Assembly (NCBI GenBank): GCA_038250235.1
Contig: JBBSCO010000032.1
Location: forward strand, 1 to 31,023
Direction of reading: 5' to 3'
Origin: JAAUTS01 sp038250235
GTDB lineage: Bacteria > Verrucomicrobiota > Verrucomicrobiia > Methylacidiphilales > JAAUTS01
Length of the DNA stretch: 31,023 nt
The translations under genes were made by a program, and so were the position numbers. Below, piece after piece: positions 10,589-18,352 of this stretch; the first letter of the stretch is position 1, and each line of letters opens with the position of its first letter. A model generated the notes under the pieces. The model was not told where the DNA came from. It worked only from the letters and a program-made list of their open reading frames with translations, and did no database searches.

Positions 10589-11187
10589 AAACGAATAAAT
10601 TCCCTGAGCTTTTCAGGATCTTTGCGTCCGGGGGAGGCTTCCACGCCGCTCGCAACATCCACCCCCCAAGGCTGCACCTTTTGTATGGCCTCGACAACAT
10701 TATTGGGGTTCAAGCCTCCCGAGAGCAGGATTGGCTTTTGCACCTTTTTTTTCAGATCCAGGGCCAGATCCCAGTCAAAGGCCCGGCCTGTTCCCCCATG
10801 GGAAGGGCTCGCTTTATCCAAAAGCAAAGCCTCCACGTCATACGATTCCAGTTCCAGACCTTTCTCCAAAGGAAGACCCAACGCTTTCCACAGACGGCGG
10901 GGCTTGAAGGATTTGACCTGCTCCGCGGTTTCGGAACCATGCAACTGCCAAAGATCGGGAGTCCAGACGTATTCAATTTTTTTCAACTCAACATCCGTCA
11001 GGTTCACCCCCACCAGAACTTTTAGCACCCGCTCCGGAAGCCTGCGGGCAATGTCCGCCGCCGCCGCTGCTTCGATATAGCGTGAACTTTTCGGGTACAC
11101 GATGAAGCCCACTGCATCCGCACCCAGGTCACAGGCCAGGGAGGCGTCTTCGAAATTCGTCATCCCACAGATTTTGATGAAAGGCAT
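10573..11187 (-). CDS. trpF: Phosphoribosylanthranilate isomerase
   Basis: Performs the Amadori rearrangement of phosphoribosylanthranilate in tryptophan synthesis. This 204-residue TIM-barrel protein begins with IKICGMTNFEDA, containing the catalytic Cys in the ICG motif. It ends with LLSGGLNPNNV and VDVASGVEASPGRKD, the phosphate-binding loops of the family. The length is typical. Its 3' end overlaps the trpB start. A 112-nt gap separates it from the esterase gene upstream. Confidence 0.95.
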   Translation of the reverse strand: MPFIKICGMTNFEDASLACDLGADAVGFIVYPKSSRYIEAAAAADIARRLPERVLKVLVGVNLTDVELKKIEYVWTPDLWQLHGSETAEQVKSFKPRRLWKALGLPLEKGLELESYDVEALLLDKASPSHGGTGRAFDWDLALDLKKKVQKPILLSGGLNPNNVVEAIQKVQPWGVDVASGVEASPGRKDPEKLREFIRLCLTQ

Positions 11188-11299
11188 CCGACGATAAATC
11201 TAAACGACATCCCCCGGCTTGCAAAACAAGATTGGGCTTTTTCTTACTACAGTCACAAAGGGAGCAACACCCATATCCGTTTTCCGTGTCTCTTGGAAG

Positions 11300-13348
11300 T
11301 TAGTTCTTCCCCTGGGTAATCGCAGGAAAATCATCGGTGCGGAAAGGACTGGCCGGTAGGCCCTCTTTATTTCCCAGGCTCACCTCCGGATTATCGGCCC
11401 AGCCATAGCGGACTGCCACGGGCTCTGTAACCTTTTCGCTGAAAACCAACAAGGAGTCACCGTCGATAACAGCTTCTGCCCAGACAAATACCTGATCTGC
11501 ACCGGCTATGGAAAACCCTTTGGGCGGGCCTTCTTCTCCCCCCGTGTTGATCAATCCAGACTGCGCATGATCAAAGGAAAGACGTATTTTCGACCCTTCT
11601 ACTTTCATCTCACGGTAAACTGGCCCGGAGTAAACAAGCGGCTTACTGAACCAATTGCCAATCAAAGGCAAAGCGGCCCAGCCGCTGGCAGGTGCCTTGG
11701 TTCCGTAATCACGGGACAACGCGATCAAAGCCAATCGGCGGCCGACATCCTGCTTGTTTCCCGGATGAATATCCTTTTCCTCACCAATATCAATCGCCAC
11801 AGCCATTCCCGAATTCGCCAAAGAAAGCGTCTTGGCTTGTGCCTCACGCAATTCCGCCCAGGCGCTGTCCGCAGGTTCAATCTTTCGGGGAAGGAAATTG
11901 GCCAGTTGCACAAAATAAAAAGGGAAATCCCCCTGACCCCACGCTTTTCTCCACTCTGTAATCATATGGGGAAACAATTGACGATACTGTACCGCACGGC
12001 CCGCGTTGGATTCACCCTGATACCAGATAACTCCCTTGATCCCGTAGGGTAGAATCGGAGCAATCATCCCGTCATAAAGCGTGCCCGCAATGTTCTGGAA
12101 CTGGGGCCTCTCCAATTGGGGCTTCAATCCGAGGCCTGTTTCCAAACGCACCTGCCAGGTTCCCGCAAGACTGATTTTTTGTCCCGGGGCACTGCCCAAG
12201 TAAAGATCCCGGGCCGCACCGCTGAAGCCTCCGTTCATGTAGGTGTCCACCAAACGGATGACGATAACATTGGCTCCCGCTTTCAGGGTTCCAGTCGGCA
12301 CAGGATAGTTGCGGAGCGTCTGCCAGGCGTTGGGAGTTTCCAACCCCATGCGTCCCACCTTCACCCCGTTGATCCAGGTCTCGTCAAAATCATCCACGGT
12401 TCCCAAATTCAGAACCGCTTCCTGCCCCGCCATTTCTGCCGGGATATCAACCACCTTGCGCAGCCAAAAGGAACCGTCAGTGCTGGGCTTGATGACCTTG
12501 TCCGCCATGCCGGGGGCTTCAAAATCTGTCCAGCCCTCCGCCGTTGCCCCCGACCCGAACCAATCCCTGTCCGGAAGGCTTCCATTGTTGATCAGCTTTT
12601 CCACTTTCTCTATCCACTGTTTAACCTCTTTTTCTTTCTCAAGGCGGGCGGAGTCCGACACAAGTTCAAAGGCCTTGAAGCGTCGATCCACGAGCGGTTG
12701 AAAATCCGCATTGCCCTCCAGCGACGCCAGCGGGGTCCAGGCTTCCGCCGGGGTGCCTCCCCAGTGTGTGGCAATCAACCCGACCGGCTCCTTTATTTTG
12801 CTCCTCAGTTCACGCGCAAAGAAATACCCTACTCCCGTGAACGTTCCCACCGTCTCTGGAGAACAAACCACCCATTTCCCCTTGGTATCGGCCTTCGGCT
12901 CCTTGGCCGCCAGATATGCCACCTTGAATTGGCGGATGCCCGGATCGGTGGCATTGGAAGCTTCCTGATCGAAATTCATACTCCTCGAAACCGGCCACTC
13001 CATGTTGGATTGTCCCGAACAAACCCAGACTTCCCCCACCAATACATCCGAAATCACCAGCCTGTTTTTACCTTCAACCACCAGTTCGTAGGGACCGGAA
13101 CCTTGGGCCGCCAAGTCCAGCACTACCTTCCATTTTCCATCCGCCCCAACGTTAGTTGCGGCTGTGGCCTTCCCCAACGTAACCCGGACTTTTTCACCGG
13201 ACTCTCCCCAGCCCCAAACAGGAACCTGGCCCGATTTTTGCAGCACAGCATGATCCGAAAAAATTGCAGGAAGACTGACATCAGCAGACACGGTGTGGAG
13301 TGCGTAAAATACCCCAACAAGACAGAGAAGGTGGAACTTGGTTTTCAT
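11300..13348 (-). CDS. Secreted sialate O-acetylesterase
   Basis: A 682-residue protein of the sialate O-acetylesterase family, likely removing acetyl esters from sialic acids or plant and algal polysaccharides outside the cytoplasm. Residues 1 to about 22 form a signal peptide (positive start, hydrophobic core, ending TVSA). An N-terminal beta domain carries PAIFSDHAVLQ. The SGNH-like catalytic nucleophile is Ser114 in CSGQSNMEWPV, with block WYQGESNAG and the candidate catalytic His in DIHPGNKQD. A jelly-roll insert (about residues 265-400, with DDFDETWINGVKVG) is typical of the large members. No PEP-CTERM tail is present. Its start overlaps the end of a 55-aa ORF in an ATGA arrangement. 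It interrupts the trp genes. Confidence 0.9.
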   Translation of the reverse strand: MKTKFHLLCLVGVFYALHTVSADVSLPAIFSDHAVLQKSGQVPVWGWGESGEKVRVTLGKATAATNVGADGKWKVVLDLAAQGSGPYELVVEGKNRLVISDVLVGEVWVCSGQSNMEWPVSRSMNFDQEASNATDPGIRQFKVAYLAAKEPKADTKGKWVVCSPETVGTFTGVGYFFARELRSKIKEPVGLIATHWGGTPAEAWTPLASLEGNADFQPLVDRRFKAFELVSDSARLEKEKEVKQWIEKVEKLINNGSLPDRDWFGSGATAEGWTDFEAPGMADKVIKPSTDGSFWLRKVVDIPAEMAGQEAVLNLGTVDDFDETWINGVKVGRMGLETPNAWQTLRNYPVPTGTLKAGANVIVIRLVDTYMNGGFSGAARDLYLGSAPGQKISLAGTWQVRLETGLGLKPQLERPQFQNIAGTLYDGMIAPILPYGIKGVIWYQGESNAGRAVQYRQLFPHMITEWRKAWGQGDFPFYFVQLANFLPRKIEPADSAWAELREAQAKTLSLANSGMAVAIDIGEEKDIHPGNKQDVGRRLALIALSRDYGTKAPASGWAALPLIGNWFSKPLVYSGPVYREMKVEGSKIRLSFDHAQSGLINTGGEEGPPKGFSIAGADQVFVWAEAVIDGDSLLVFSEKVTEPVAVRYGWADNPEVSLGNKEGLPASPFRTDDFPAITQGKN

Positions 13349-13512
13349 TGGAAGTCCAAATTGAGTAGCGGGAAAAGCCTTCCGTCAAATACCCATGTAT
13401 TCTCGCGCGCCCACAGACGCGTGGTATCTTGAAGGTAATTAACGTAAGCGTTGTGCGTATCCATATTCTGCCCTCTAAAAACACGCAAGTCATCAGGTTT
13501 TTCTATATACAT
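13345..13512 (-). CDS. Small hypothetical ORF (55 aa) linking the 123-aa gene to the esterase gene
   Basis: A 55-codon frame from ATG 13510-13512 to TGA 13345-13347. Its ATG lies inside the last codons of the 123-aa gene upstream and its TGA overlaps the ATG of the sialate O-acetylesterase (ATGA), so it is embedded tightly in the chain. The product is rich in aromatic residues (DTHNAYVNYLQDTTRLW, then ENTWVFDGRLFPLLN) and has no hydrophobic segment. No known family is recognised. No convincing ribosome-binding site precedes it, so coupled translation from the upstream gene would be needed. It could also be the displaced C-terminal end of the upstream protein after a frameshift. Confidence 0.4.
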   Translation of the reverse strand: MYIEKPDDLRVFRGQNMDTHNAYVNYLQDTTRLWARENTWVFDGRLFPLLNLDFQ

Positions 13513-13874
13513 GAGCTAGTTTTCGTGACTGTTGTCCCAAAGCCTGGGCTTTTTTGTTTCAGGAGGGCTTCGAGGTGAATGGCCAGATCAGGCCGCGTTC
13601 CCGCCCATGGAAACAGGCCGTCAATTTCTTCCTCATTACTTTCTTCAGGTAAACGGTCGAGCTTGGCCAAGACGGCCAGCGTCACCGAAGCGTAGCGATT
13701 GGCATCCTGACCCATACAAAAATCCAAAACCCTCGGAGGTCTGCCGGCTCTGCCCATCCGCAACCGCGTCCCGCTTGAGCCCACGCTCAATCCAAACTCC
13801 CACACACCTTGCTCCGAAGACATGCGAAGGCTGCTGTAAGTTCCATTCGGTTCCACTCGCCTGAATTTCATCAA
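13503..13874 (-). CDS. Hypothetical protein (123 aa)
   Basis: The protein starts MMKFRRVEPNGTYSSLRM and contains a central stretch with GQDANRYASVTLAVLAKLD, then an acidic ESNEEEIDGLFPW region and a helical end. It has no signal peptide or membrane segment and I recognise no family. It lies 37 nt downstream of the membrane-protein gene on the same strand, and its end overlaps the start of the 55-aa ORF. Codon use resembles its neighbours. The overlapping plus-strand frame looks less protein-like, which favours this strand. Confidence 0.55.
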   Translation of the reverse strand: MMKFRRVEPNGTYSSLRMSSEQGVWEFGLSVGSSGTRLRMGRAGRPPRVLDFCMGQDANRYASVTLAVLAKLDRLPEESNEEEIDGLFPWAGTRPDLAIHLEALLKQKSPGFGTTVTKTSSCI

Positions 13875-13911
13875 ACTGCTTCCATTTTCAGGGTTTTAGG
13901 ATTTCATTCCT

Positions 13912-14667
13912 TCAGTCTTTTCTTCCCTGATGCCCCCACCAACTGTTGACTTTTCGTCCCTCGTATTTGTCCTCGACCAACCTGACCACATCGGAGATGT
14001 CTCCGTCAGCCGGCACCCATTCTTTGACATCCGGAAAATCAAGGGAAATGTTGTTGTTCTTTGCTGGCGATTGGAAACGGATCGGGCACCAGAACGATTC
14101 GATGTTCCGCAACATTTCGCTGCCCAAAGCCCACACCCCCGTCATCCAGTCGCAATACCAGCACCACAGGAGATCATAGCCGATCAACCCGCTGAATTTG
14201 TGCCGCGAAAGATTCACCCACTCATTCTGCTTGTAGCGGGGCAATCCGGCCAACAGACAAAGGAAAGGGTAGACCGTGTATTGGGAAAAGCGGATGCTGA
14301 CAAAGGTCGCCACGGCCGGAAGCTGGACAAACAAGGCAACCTGGTTGGACAGCGTGCCGATCAACCTGTTGTTTGTGTCCATGATGGTCTTCCCTTTTTT
14401 GCCGTAAACGGAACGGTGTACGATACAGAAAAGATGCAAAACCAACAGTTGTGATAAAACAGAGGCCAGCAGTCCCCACCACCCGGCCAGCCAGGCACCT
14501 GCCACCCAGGGAATCCAGGTGAAAACCGAGATGAAAAAATCGAGAAGGGGAGCCTCCGCGATACGGTCACTTACTGCGTAGGCAAGTCGGGTCATGATGG
14601 CGGCCAGAACCAGTGCGGCAGTAAACACTCCAGTCAGACAAACGAAGGAATAGAGAAAAGATCCCAT
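13912..14667 (-). CDS. Integral membrane protein of unknown function
   Basis: About 251 residues from ATG 14667 (MGSFLYSFVC). An upstream extension inside trpC is open but lacks a plausible start. Three to four membrane segments are visible in the first 150 residues (TGVFTAALVLAAIM, FTWIPWVAGAWLAGWWGLLA, a VLHLF segment, and PFLCLLAGLP). A soluble tail follows with an unusual Trp/Cys-rich motif (YDLLWCWYCDWMTGVW) and WCPIRFQSP. I know no function. The length and the conserved-looking Trp/Cys block suggest a lineage-specific family rather than a spurious frame. It follows trpC and is not an obvious tryptophan-pathway protein. Confidence 0.7.
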   Translation of the reverse strand: MGSFLYSFVCLTGVFTAALVLAAIMTRLAYAVSDRIAEAPLLDFFISVFTWIPWVAGAWLAGWWGLLASVLSQLLVLHLFCIVHRSVYGKKGKTIMDTNNRLIGTLSNQVALFVQLPAVATFVSIRFSQYTVYPFLCLLAGLPRYKQNEWVNLSRHKFSGLIGYDLLWCWYCDWMTGVWALGSEMLRNIESFWCPIRFQSPAKNNNISLDFPDVKEWVPADGDISDVVRLVEDKYEGRKVNSWWGHQGRKD

Positions 14668-14725
14668 ATCCTGCCGACGATAACCGGCTATACGCGAAAA
14701 GAAGAGGCAAATCGTCCTGTGAACC

Positions 14726-15523
14726 TCAGACCCCCGGATCCTGGATGAATTCCTGCAGGCATTTGGCCGGATCACCCGAACGCATCAGGGTCTCCCCTAT
14801 CAAAAAACAATCGATACCCTGCATCTTACAATAACGAATGTCTTGAACTGACTTGATACCGCTTTCGGTGATCGCCAGACAATCCTGGGGAATCTCCGGT
14901 GCCAGTTCCTCGGTGTTTTCCAGACTTACTTCAAAGGTCTTCAGGTTCCGGTTGTTGATGCCAATGATGTCCGCACCCAGATCCAGTGCCCGGTCCATCT
15001 CCCGCATGTCATGAACCTCAACCAACACATCCAGTTGCATCGTCTTGGATAGATCATAGAGCCGCTTCATCTGTTCATCCTCCAGTGCAGCAACAATCAG
15101 CAGGATGGCGTCCCCCCCGGCAATCACCGTCTCATACACCTGTAGTTCGGAAATGATAAAATCCTTTCGCAGAACCGGCAACATGACCTGCAGGCGGATA
15201 TCCTTGATATATTCCAGTTTGCCTTGGAAAAACTTTTCGTCCGTCAGGACCGAAAGTGCCGCGGCCCCTCCACGCTCATACTCGCGGGCAATATCCACCG
15301 GGTTGAAATGTTCGGCGATTACACCCACCGAAGGCGAAGCCTTCTTCACTTCGGCAATGACGGTGGTGGTGCCGGGCTGGAAGAGATTGACGCGGAAGGG
15401 ACGGAAATCATTCCGTTTCAACGCGGTCTTTCTCAACAGCTCCTCATGTGGCACCAGACGCTCCACCTCGATGTGCTTCTGGGCAATGATCTCCGACAAC
15501 CTGTCGTTCCACTCTTTATTCAT
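14726..15523 (-). CDS. trpC: Indole-3-glycerol phosphate synthase
   Basis: Closes the indole ring from carboxyphenylaminodeoxyribulose phosphate in tryptophan synthesis. From ATG 15523 (MNKEWNDRLSEII) the protein has 265 residues, the normal length. Family motifs are VIAEVKKASPSVGVI (catalytic Lys), ALSVLTDEKFFQG, PVLRKDFIISELQVYE (catalytic Lys), and the C-terminal GESLM-like phosphate loop, here LIGETLMRSGDP. The start lies inside the last codons of prfB, so translation is probably coupled to release factor 2 synthesis. It is separated from trpF and trpB by four other genes. Confidence 0.96.
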   Translation of the reverse strand: MNKEWNDRLSEIIAQKHIEVERLVPHEELLRKTALKRNDFRPFRVNLFQPGTTTVIAEVKKASPSVGVIAEHFNPVDIAREYERGGAAALSVLTDEKFFQGKLEYIKDIRLQVMLPVLRKDFIISELQVYETVIAGGDAILLIVAALEDEQMKRLYDLSKTMQLDVLVEVHDMREMDRALDLGADIIGINNRNLKTFEVSLENTEELAPEIPQDCLAITESGIKSVQDIRYCKMQGIDCFLIGETLMRSGDPAKCLQEFIQDPGV

Positions 15524-16638
15524 CGTCCGTATCCGTGTCGGTTCGTTTCTTGCCGCGCAAAAAGGCACTGATAAAGTTGTCAATGTCCCCGTCCAGCACA
15601 GCCTGGGAATCATTCGTGCTTTCCCCGGTTCTCAGATCTTTCACCATCTGGTAAGGCTGCAGGACATAGGAGCGGATCTGGCGGCCCCAGCCGATGTCCC
15701 CTTTTTCCCCGTAATGTTTTTCCTGCTCGGCTCTTTTCTTGTCCATCTCGATTTCATAAAGGCGCGATTTCAAAACCTTCATGGCCGTGGCACGGTTCTT
15801 GATCTGGGAACGATCGTTCTGGCAGTTCACCACGAGACCGCTTGGCATGTGGGTGATACGGACGGCCGAATCAGTCGTGTTAACCCCCTGCCCACCTTTT
15901 CCCCCGGAGCGGAAGACATCGACCCTGAGATCCTTTTCATTGATCTCGATCTCAATGGTCTCATCCACTTCCGCCAACACGTCACAAGAGGAAAAAGAGG
16001 TCTGACGTTTCCCCGCCGCATTGAAGGGCGACATCCGCACGAGGCGGTGCACCCCACGTTCAGCTTTCAGAAATCCATACGCATTGTGACCTTCGATCAA
16101 CAAGGTTACACTCTTCACTCCCGCCTCTTCACCGGACAGGATATCGGTGATGGTAACCTTCATGTCGTGGCGTTCCACCCAGCGTTGATACATACGCAAC
16201 AGCATATTGGTCCAATCACAGGCTTCCGTCCCTCCCACCCCGGCGTTCAGGGTCATGATGGCATTGCAGTGATCGGTTTCGCCCGACAAAAGATTCAACA
16301 GCTCAAAGGCATCGAACTCGGCCAAAACAGCCAGACATTCCCGCTCGAATTCCTTTTCTGCCTGGTTACTGCCCTCTTCCGCCGAGAGTTCACGCAGAAC
16401 TTCCAGATCCTCCACCCGCGTGGAAACAACGGTAAACTTCTGAATTTTTTCGCGCGTGCGTGTGGCTTCGGCCATGACTTTCTGGGCCGCAGCCGGCTTG
16501 TCCCAGAAATCCTGCACGGACATCTGCGCTTCGTACTCTTCCAGCTTGGTCTTCAGGCTGGCGACGTCAAAGAAACCTCCCGAGCTGCTTGACGCGGGCT
16601 CTGAGTTCGTCGAGTTGGACAGGATTGAATTGTGACAT
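15516..16638 (-). CDS. prfB: Peptide chain release factor 2, expressed by programmed +1 frameshift
   Basis: Releases finished proteins at UGA and UAA codons on the ribosome. The first 23 codons from ATG 16638 end at an in-frame TGA (16567-16569). The remaining 350 codons continue in the +1 frame as DVASLKTKLEEYEAQ, giving about 373 residues, the usual RF2 size. The anticodon-like SPF tripeptide is in RMSPFNAAGKRQTSF, and the peptidyl-transferase GGQ is in GGKGGQGVNTTDSA. The apparent long N-terminal extension in the second frame is therefore not protein. Autoregulation follows the classic scheme: low RF2 favours the shift. It is followed by trpC with an overlap and preceded by lnt with a 66-nt gap. 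Confidence 0.95.
16566..16581 (-). promoter_or_regulatory. RF2 programmed frameshift site
   Basis: Reading on the minus strand, codons 20-24 of prfB are GGG AGG TTT CTT TGA followed by C. This reproduces the known bacterial RF2 frameshift signal: an internal Shine-Dalgarno-like GGGAGG three nucleotides before the slippery CTT, then a TGA stop with C as the next base. Both frames flanking the site encode RF2-like sequence, which is direct support. Confidence 0.95.
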
Positions 16639-16704
16639 AAAAGAAAAAAGTAAACGAAGTTTTCCGCTTCGCCAAGCCGTGAGTGCGTCCAGTGGAAAAA
16701 TTCT

Positions 16705-18255
16705 TCAGCCCTGCCGGAAAAACTTCCGCCAGCCCAGAACCAGGAAACCCATGGAAATCCAGACCGGCCAGTTGCCAAATTTTGCGTAAACCGTGGTTTT
16801 CGCGGCGGGAATGGCCAGAGTCCCGCGCATGATACCCTGTTCAAAGATCGAGCCGGTCACAGGATCCCGCAACTCCTGGGTGATAATTCCTTTTTCGCTG
16901 ATAACAGCCGTAACCCCGTTGTTGGCCACCCGCAACATTGGACGGCGGTATTCGACACAGCGGAAGAGTGCATTGTTGATATGCTGACGGGACTGGGCCG
17001 AGCGGTTGAACCAGCCATCGTTGGTTATATTGACAAAAAAATCCACTTCCTGATCCCGCATGAAACGCCGCACCACCGGCTCCACCGTGTCCTCGAAGCA
17101 GATCAAAGGTGCCAGCTTCAATCCCGTCTTTTCCAGCAGCAACGCGGTGCTGGCTTCCCCTCTCGAGTAATCCGTACCAAGCGGAACGAATTTCCTTAAA
17201 AACGGCAGGATATTCCCCAGCGGGACATACTCCCCCATAATGACCAGATGTTGTTTCCGGTAAGTCTGCGGAATCCCACCGTTATTTTGATAAAGCATTG
17301 CGCTGTTGTAAACCTTCTCACCCTCGAACAGGTTGGACCCAAACAAAAAAGCATGTCCTCCCTGGCCGGTAATGAATTGAAGAAATTCACGGAACAGGGG
17401 ATCCGCCACGATCTCGCGGCCCACGGGGGTTTCCGGCCAGACCACCAGATCCGCGTTTGTTCCGGAGCCGGACACTCCGGTCAACGTCAATTGTGCCATC
17501 CGGTTCACCGCCTCCTCCAGTGTCACCCCCTCTTTCCAGGGATCCTGGGGAAGATTCGGCTGCACTGCCAGGAAGTTCAATTTCTCCCGCGGCTCCTTCA
17601 GATCAAACACAACTCCGGCTCCATAACCAAACGCAAGAGCCAGCAGTAACATTGACAGGCTGAAATCGTAATGGGCACGTGCCTTCTGTTGCTGTTTGAC
17701 CTCGCGCCAGATCCTGATCAGGGTCAGGGCCAGGATCAGATTGATGAACATGACCAGCCACGAAACCAGAAGAACCCCGCCCAGGTCGGCGATCTGCAAA
17801 ATGGCCACCATCTTGGCCTGGGTCACTCCGAGATTGTTCCAGGGAAATCCGGTGAAAAGCCAGCCCCTGACCCATTCCAAGATCACCCAGACACTTGCGC
17901 CCAGCGCCGCACAGATCAGGTTGTAGATGGAACTCCACTCCTCCGGAAGAGGCCTGAGAATCTTCGCCCAGATCAGTGCCCACAAAGCCGGATAAACCGA
18001 AAGAATCAATACCAACGCGATCCAGCCTGCATGGGTGACTTCAGTCAGCCAGAACAGGGTGAATCCGAAATGAGCCAGCCCGAAAACAAAACCCAGGGCC
18101 AGTGTCTGTTTCCATGAGAAAGTCCACAGACAGAAAACCAAAGCAAGTGGAACCAATCCGACGTATCCTGCCCAGGCTTGTTCAAAAGGTGCATAGCCCA
18201 AAGCCATCAACAAGGCACTCAAAACACTAAGCAAAAAAGGAAGAAAAGCATTCAC
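16705..18255 (-). CDS. lnt: Apolipoprotein N-acyltransferase
   Basis: Adds the third acyl chain to the N-terminal cysteine of lipoproteins at the inner membrane. The protein has 516 residues: about six membrane helices in residues 1-215, then a periplasmic nitrilase-like domain, then a final C-terminal helix. The catalytic triad is visible as Glu275 (VVWPETPVG), Lys334 (TYRKQHLV) and Cys386 (PLICFEDT). The loop MGEYVPLGNILPFL is also typical. Its presence indicates a diderm envelope with triacylated lipoproteins. The start at ATG 18255 gives the expected hydrophobic N-terminus. Confidence 0.95.
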   Translation of the reverse strand: MNAFLPFLLSVLSALLMALGYAPFEQAWAGYVGLVPLALVFCLWTFSWKQTLALGFVFGLAHFGFTLFWLTEVTHAGWIALVLILSVYPALWALIWAKILRPLPEEWSSIYNLICAALGASVWVILEWVRGWLFTGFPWNNLGVTQAKMVAILQIADLGGVLLVSWLVMFINLILALTLIRIWREVKQQQKARAHYDFSLSMLLLALAFGYGAGVVFDLKEPREKLNFLAVQPNLPQDPWKEGVTLEEAVNRMAQLTLTGVSGSGTNADLVVWPETPVGREIVADPLFREFLQFITGQGGHAFLFGSNLFEGEKVYNSAMLYQNNGGIPQTYRKQHLVIMGEYVPLGNILPFLRKFVPLGTDYSRGEASTALLLEKTGLKLAPLICFEDTVEPVVRRFMRDQEVDFFVNITNDGWFNRSAQSRQHINNALFRCVEYRRPMLRVANNGVTAVISEKGIITQELRDPVTGSIFEQGIMRGTLAIPAAKTTVYAKFGNWPVWISMGFLVLGWRKFFRQG

Positions 18256-18320
18256 AATAAAAGGTGCCGGAAGATGGCGAAGAGTTGCTTAAGATAAGGA
18301 ATTAAAACTTACACCTTAAA

Positions 18321-18338
18321 TCCTTCGCGTCTTGGCGT
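18321..18338. repeat. Two-copy degenerate 8-nt repeat between the dehydrogenase fusion and lnt
   Basis: On the minus strand the sequence reads ACGCCAAG then ACGCGAAG, two 8-nt units differing at one base, in the 97-nt gap between the dehydrogenase stop and the lnt start. It resembles the short degenerate repeat patches in the right part of the window but has an 8-nt rather than 7-nt unit. Only two copies are present, so chance is possible. Confidence 0.4.
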
Positions 18339-18352
18339 ATAAAAACTCAGCC

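Noticed and set aside
9749..11080. Long plus-strand ORF opposite trpB and trpF (443 codons)
   Set aside because: Both minus-strand genes are certain and the plus-strand product has no recognisable domains.
12116..13432. Long plus-strand ORF opposite the sialate O-acetylesterase (438 codons)
   Set aside because: The minus strand encodes a complete secreted esterase with signal peptide and catalytic motifs.
16645..16844. Apparent 90-residue N-terminal extension of release factor 2
   Set aside because: It is an open but non-coding stretch in the second frame that runs into lnt. The true start is ATG 16638, followed by the frameshift site.
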